39,085 nt of DNA. It comes from Oligoflexia bacterium. GTDB lineage: Bacteria; Bdellovibrionota_B; Oligoflexia; Oligoflexales; JAGOVF01. A model generated the notes under the pieces. It searched no databases. It was not told the DNA's origin and was given only the letters and a program-made list of their open reading frames with translations. The position numbers and the translations under genes were made by a program. The stretch's first letter is position 1; each line of letters starts with the position of its first letter. The DNA lies in assembly GCA_030432875.1 (NCBI GenBank), contig JAUILP010000001.1, positions 1 through 39,085 of the forward strand, given 5' to 3'. This document shows positions 37,356 to 39,085 of this stretch, piece by piece.

Positions 37356-38291
37356 CTAGCGGCACTCGGCATAAAACTTAGATATCCAGCCATTCACGGG
37401 ACTGGCGATTTTGAGCCAAATATATTCTATTCCGGGATCCCCTTTGCTTCCTTTGATTCCGGCATTTGCCAAATCAGGATCTGTCACTTTCGTTTCAGCA
37501 CTTCCCGCAATAGCACCCGCGATCGTTATATTTGTACCATCATCTAAGCTTGTAACAACCGGAGCCTTGGGACTTGGAGCAGAACGAACGCGTACGGTGC
37601 GATCACCGCTTAAATTTGTTATATATAGCTGGTCACATTTTAATCTTTCTGGGCCAATCAAGGGAAAGGAATTAGCAAATGCATACCAGTCCACGCCGAA
37701 CGAGCTTCCCGCAAAGCTGCCACTGCCAAAAGGGACGCTGTTTTGAAGTTCGTCTTGCGTCATCATGATATAGGGTAATCCCTTTAGGTTAAGGTAACCC
37801 CGGCATGCATTTAGCCAAGCTCCGGCATATCCCGAGTCATGCGGTTTATATTCAATAATTTCCCAATCGGGTGACTCGTCCCCATAATTGATATTGTTTG
37901 TTATCCGTCCCTTGTCCTCTTCGCGCACAAGCATATCAAACCAAAGGGCGCTCCCGGTATCGATTATGCCGCATCCAGAGTCGATGCAGGTAAATTCACC
38001 GAAATTTTTTAGCCGAACTCTCGTTCCAAACCCTAAAATAGGCGCGCAAGCGACCCCATTTCCTTTGCCGCCGCGTCCATAATACCAGTCGCGGACGAGC
38101 TCTCCACTGGCGGTCGAAGAAGGATCTCCCCCGACATTAATCCCCCCTCGTGACGGGATATAATGACTGAATTTTGCTTTTCTCATGGTATAACCGGCAG
38201 GAAAAGCACCATTATCGAGATTATCATTTGAGGAACAGGCTTGAAAAATCGGTGAAATAGCTAGAGAAAGTAAAAGCACCACAAATCGCAT
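37356..38291 (-). CDS. Lipoprotein with 3D/double-psi-barrel-like domain and SH3-like tail
   Basis: The 311-residue protein has a signal peptide ending IFQAC (lipobox, Cys19). Its middle (about 35-150) carries FGTRVRL, CIDSGCG and IDTGSALWFDMLV, resembling the 3D (Asp-Asp-Asp) double-psi barrel found in RlpA/MltA-related wall enzymes: the spaced acidic residues of that fold are recognisable. About residues 220-311 contain RTVRVRSAPSPKAPVV and WLKIASPVNGWISK, an SH3b-like segment. It may bind or cleave peptidoglycan, but activity is not shown. TTAGGAG precedes the ATG. A nested palindrome lies in its leader. Confidence 0.72.
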   Translation of the reverse strand: MRFVVLLLSLAISPIFQACSSNDNLDNGAFPAGYTMRKAKFSHYIPSRGGINVGGDPSSTASGELVRDWYYGRGGKGNGVACAPILGFGTRVRLKNFGEFTCIDSGCGIIDTGSALWFDMLVREEDKGRITNNINYGDESPDWEIIEYKPHDSGYAGAWLNACRGYLNLKGLPYIMMTQDELQNSVPFGSGSFAGSSFGVDWYAFANSFPLIGPERLKCDQLYITNLSGDRTVRVRSAPSPKAPVVTSLDDGTNITIAGAIAGSAETKVTDPDLANAGIKGSKGDPGIEYIWLKIASPVNGWISKFYAECR

Positions 38292-38308
38292 ATCGTCTCC
38301 TAAGTCGT

Positions 38309-38343
38309 GCTAATAAGCCAAAACAATTGGCCAATTTATTAGC
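38309..38343. repeat. Nested palindrome in the lipoprotein leader
   Basis: GCTAATAA (38309-38316) pairs with TTATTAGC (38336-38343), enclosing the perfect palindrome AATTGGCCAATT (38325-38336). The two structures share a base and would compete. It lies just upstream of the minus-strand lipoprotein start at 38291. Confidence 0.6.
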
Positions 38344-38548
38344 AAAAAAGGGTGTCGCGCAATCTTGTTGGCAAGGCCAAGAAAAATGGATCTTCCCATT
38401 CAAGCGACGGAGAAATTGGTGTGTCCTCTCTGCCAAAAAGGGCTAGAGCATCAGATGTCGCTAAAAAGGAGCAAAAATCCATGATAATAGCTACATAATA
38501 GCCAGAGTTGAAAGTAGAGCAATTAAGAAACAAATCATCCGTATTATA

Positions 38549-38570
38549 AATGTACACACCGGTGTACATT
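38549..38570. promoter_or_regulatory. Operator-like palindrome
   Basis: AATGTACAC (38549-38557) and GTGTACATT (38562-38570) are perfect inverted arms around a 4-bp centre ACCG. Size and symmetry fit a TetR-type or similar dimeric repressor site between divergent genes; the regulator is not encoded in the window as far as I can see. Confidence 0.5.
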
Positions 38571-38668
38571 ACCCCAAAAATTGGCTAAGAATAAAGTTGA
38601 CCTAGCCTTCTTTAGCGGGTAAATCAGTGGCGGAAGTCTCTATTTGTGTGGGGACAAGATCAAACAGA

Positions 38669-38791
38669 GTAATTTCTCAAAAAGCCCCGGTCAGAGTCGT
38701 TGCCACCTGTGCACCACGGTTCATTTACCTAATGTAAACTCTGCCGCGTTGCTCGGCACGGCCTTGCTACCCGGATTTTTTGAGAAATTAC
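38669..38791 (+). repeat. Inverted-repeat-bounded structured element, copy B
   Basis: A 123-bp element bounded by a perfect 15-bp inverted repeat (GTAATTTCTCAAAAA at 38669-38683, complement at 38777-38791). Inside, CAGAGT (38692-38697) pairs with ACTCTG (38738-38743) and TTTAC with GTAAA (38724-38728, 38734-38738). Its right half is related to 28660-28718. It could be a MITE/REP-type repeat or a structured RNA. It ends 19 bp before the ATG of the next gene. Confidence 0.75.
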
Positions 38792-38810
38792 CAAAAACTG
38801 AGGCAGGCTT

Positions 38811-39085
38811 ATGAAAAATTTATTGATAAAATTATTAATGATCCTTCCATGTGGACCTTTGGCAGCTCAAAGTGCATGGGCATCCCCGGACTTGATAGGC
38901 AGGTGGGAAACTGGCTGTGTCAAAGCCGAAAATGTGACTCAGAATCTTTCAATACCTTTTGTGACCCTATATACCAAAGCGGAACTTGAATATGCTGAAG
39001 ATGGGGTCATGAATTTTCAGTCAGAATTTTTTTCTTCTTCTAGCTGCGATTATGCGCTTCTTACCGTGGTATTTTCATCTAGTTA
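38811..39085 (+). CDS. Secreted protein of unknown function (3' end beyond window)
   Basis: An open frame runs from ATG 38811 to the window end (91 codons) without a stop, so the gene is partial. The N-terminus is a classical signal peptide (MKNLLIKLLMILPCGPL, likely cleaved after the AWA near residue 25). The mature part begins SPDLIGRWETGCV and has two cysteines (C36 and C86), consistent with a periplasmic or secreted protein. The LIGRW-type start is seen in small lipocalin-like or stress proteins, but I cannot assign a family. A GAGGCAGG stretch lies about 7 bases upstream of the ATG. Confidence 0.75.
   Translation, partial: MKNLLIKLLMILPCGPLAAQSAWASPDLIGRWETGCVKAENVTQNLSIPFVTLYTKAELEYAEDGVMNFQSEFFSSSSCDYALLTVVFSSS

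Larger units (their letters stand above)
38292..38810. other. Intergenic region with several palindromes and a repeat element
   Basis: No gene is supported in this 519-bp divergent gap. It contains nested palindromes at 38309-38343, an operator-like palindrome at 38549-38570 and the inverted-repeat-bounded element at 38669-38791, the last ending 19 bp before the next start codon. Confidence 0.6.

Overview
The window is chromosomal DNA of a low-GC Gram-negative bacterium. The content is almost entirely housekeeping: a ParABS segregation locus, most of an F-type ATP synthase operon, a near-complete division and cell wall (dcw) cluster, a heat-shock-type sigma factor, a UvrD/PcrA helicase, YajC and several secreted or lipid-anchored proteins. 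A meso-DAP-type MurE, FtsQ/FtsL/FtsA/FtsZ, lipoprotein signals and an AmgK/MurU-like recycling pair point to a diderm proteobacterium-like cell. The combination of RpoH, paired b-type ATP synthase subunits next to parAB and the low GC suggests the Bdellovibrionota/Oligoflexia sphere (Silvanigrella-like). That placement is inference from general impression, not from a search. TTG and GTG starts are frequent (atpF, mraY, murF, mraZ, rpoH, the DAG kinase-like gene, probably ftsA, ftsQ and atpC), each usually backed by a good Shine-Dalgarno sequence.

Layout. Positions 1-1603 hold no gene but contain a perfect 10 x 10-bp tandem array, two perfect parS sites and a candidate parA promoter; this looks like a centromere and possibly origin-proximal region. 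Then come parA-parB (1604-3493), a second b-type subunit gene plus atpF-atpH-atpA-atpG-atpD-atpC (3715-9580), and a glycosyltransferase/epimerase pair (9728-11701) closed by a strong bidirectional terminator at 11704-11736. The F0 a and c subunit genes are not in the window.

The dcw cluster lies on the minus strand and reads from 28241 down to 11772: mraZ, rsmH, ftsL, ftsI, murE, murF, mraY, murD, ftsW, murC, ftsQ, ftsA, an unknown lipoprotein-like gene, ftsZ. It is tightly packed (several overlaps) but lacks murG, murB and ddl. Its promoter (TTGACC-N18-TATGAT) is followed directly by three 10-bp-phased GTGGG-type MraZ boxes. ftsZ is decoupled from the cluster by its own consensus promoter (TTGACA-N18-TATAAT) and has a C-terminal linker of about 230 residues.

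The right flank holds a LysM lipoprotein (28893-29789), an AmgK/MurU-like kinase and nucleotidyltransferase pair (30198-32285), a diacylglycerol-kinase-like lipid kinase, rpoH, a UvrD/PcrA-type helicase, yajC, a lipoprotein with a 3D/double-psi-barrel-like domain and an SH3-like tail, and a secreted protein cut by the window end. Together the genes serve peptidoglycan synthesis, division, recycling and envelope attachment, beside chromosome segregation and energy conservation.

The least ordinary signals are non-coding: the origin-side array and parS pair, a diverged repeat shared between 28660-28718 and 38669-38791 (the second copy bounded by a perfect 15-bp inverted repeat), a structured intergenic region after yajC, and a TetR-like palindrome at 38549-38570. 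I saw no tRNA, rRNA, CRISPR array, prophage or intact insertion sequence.
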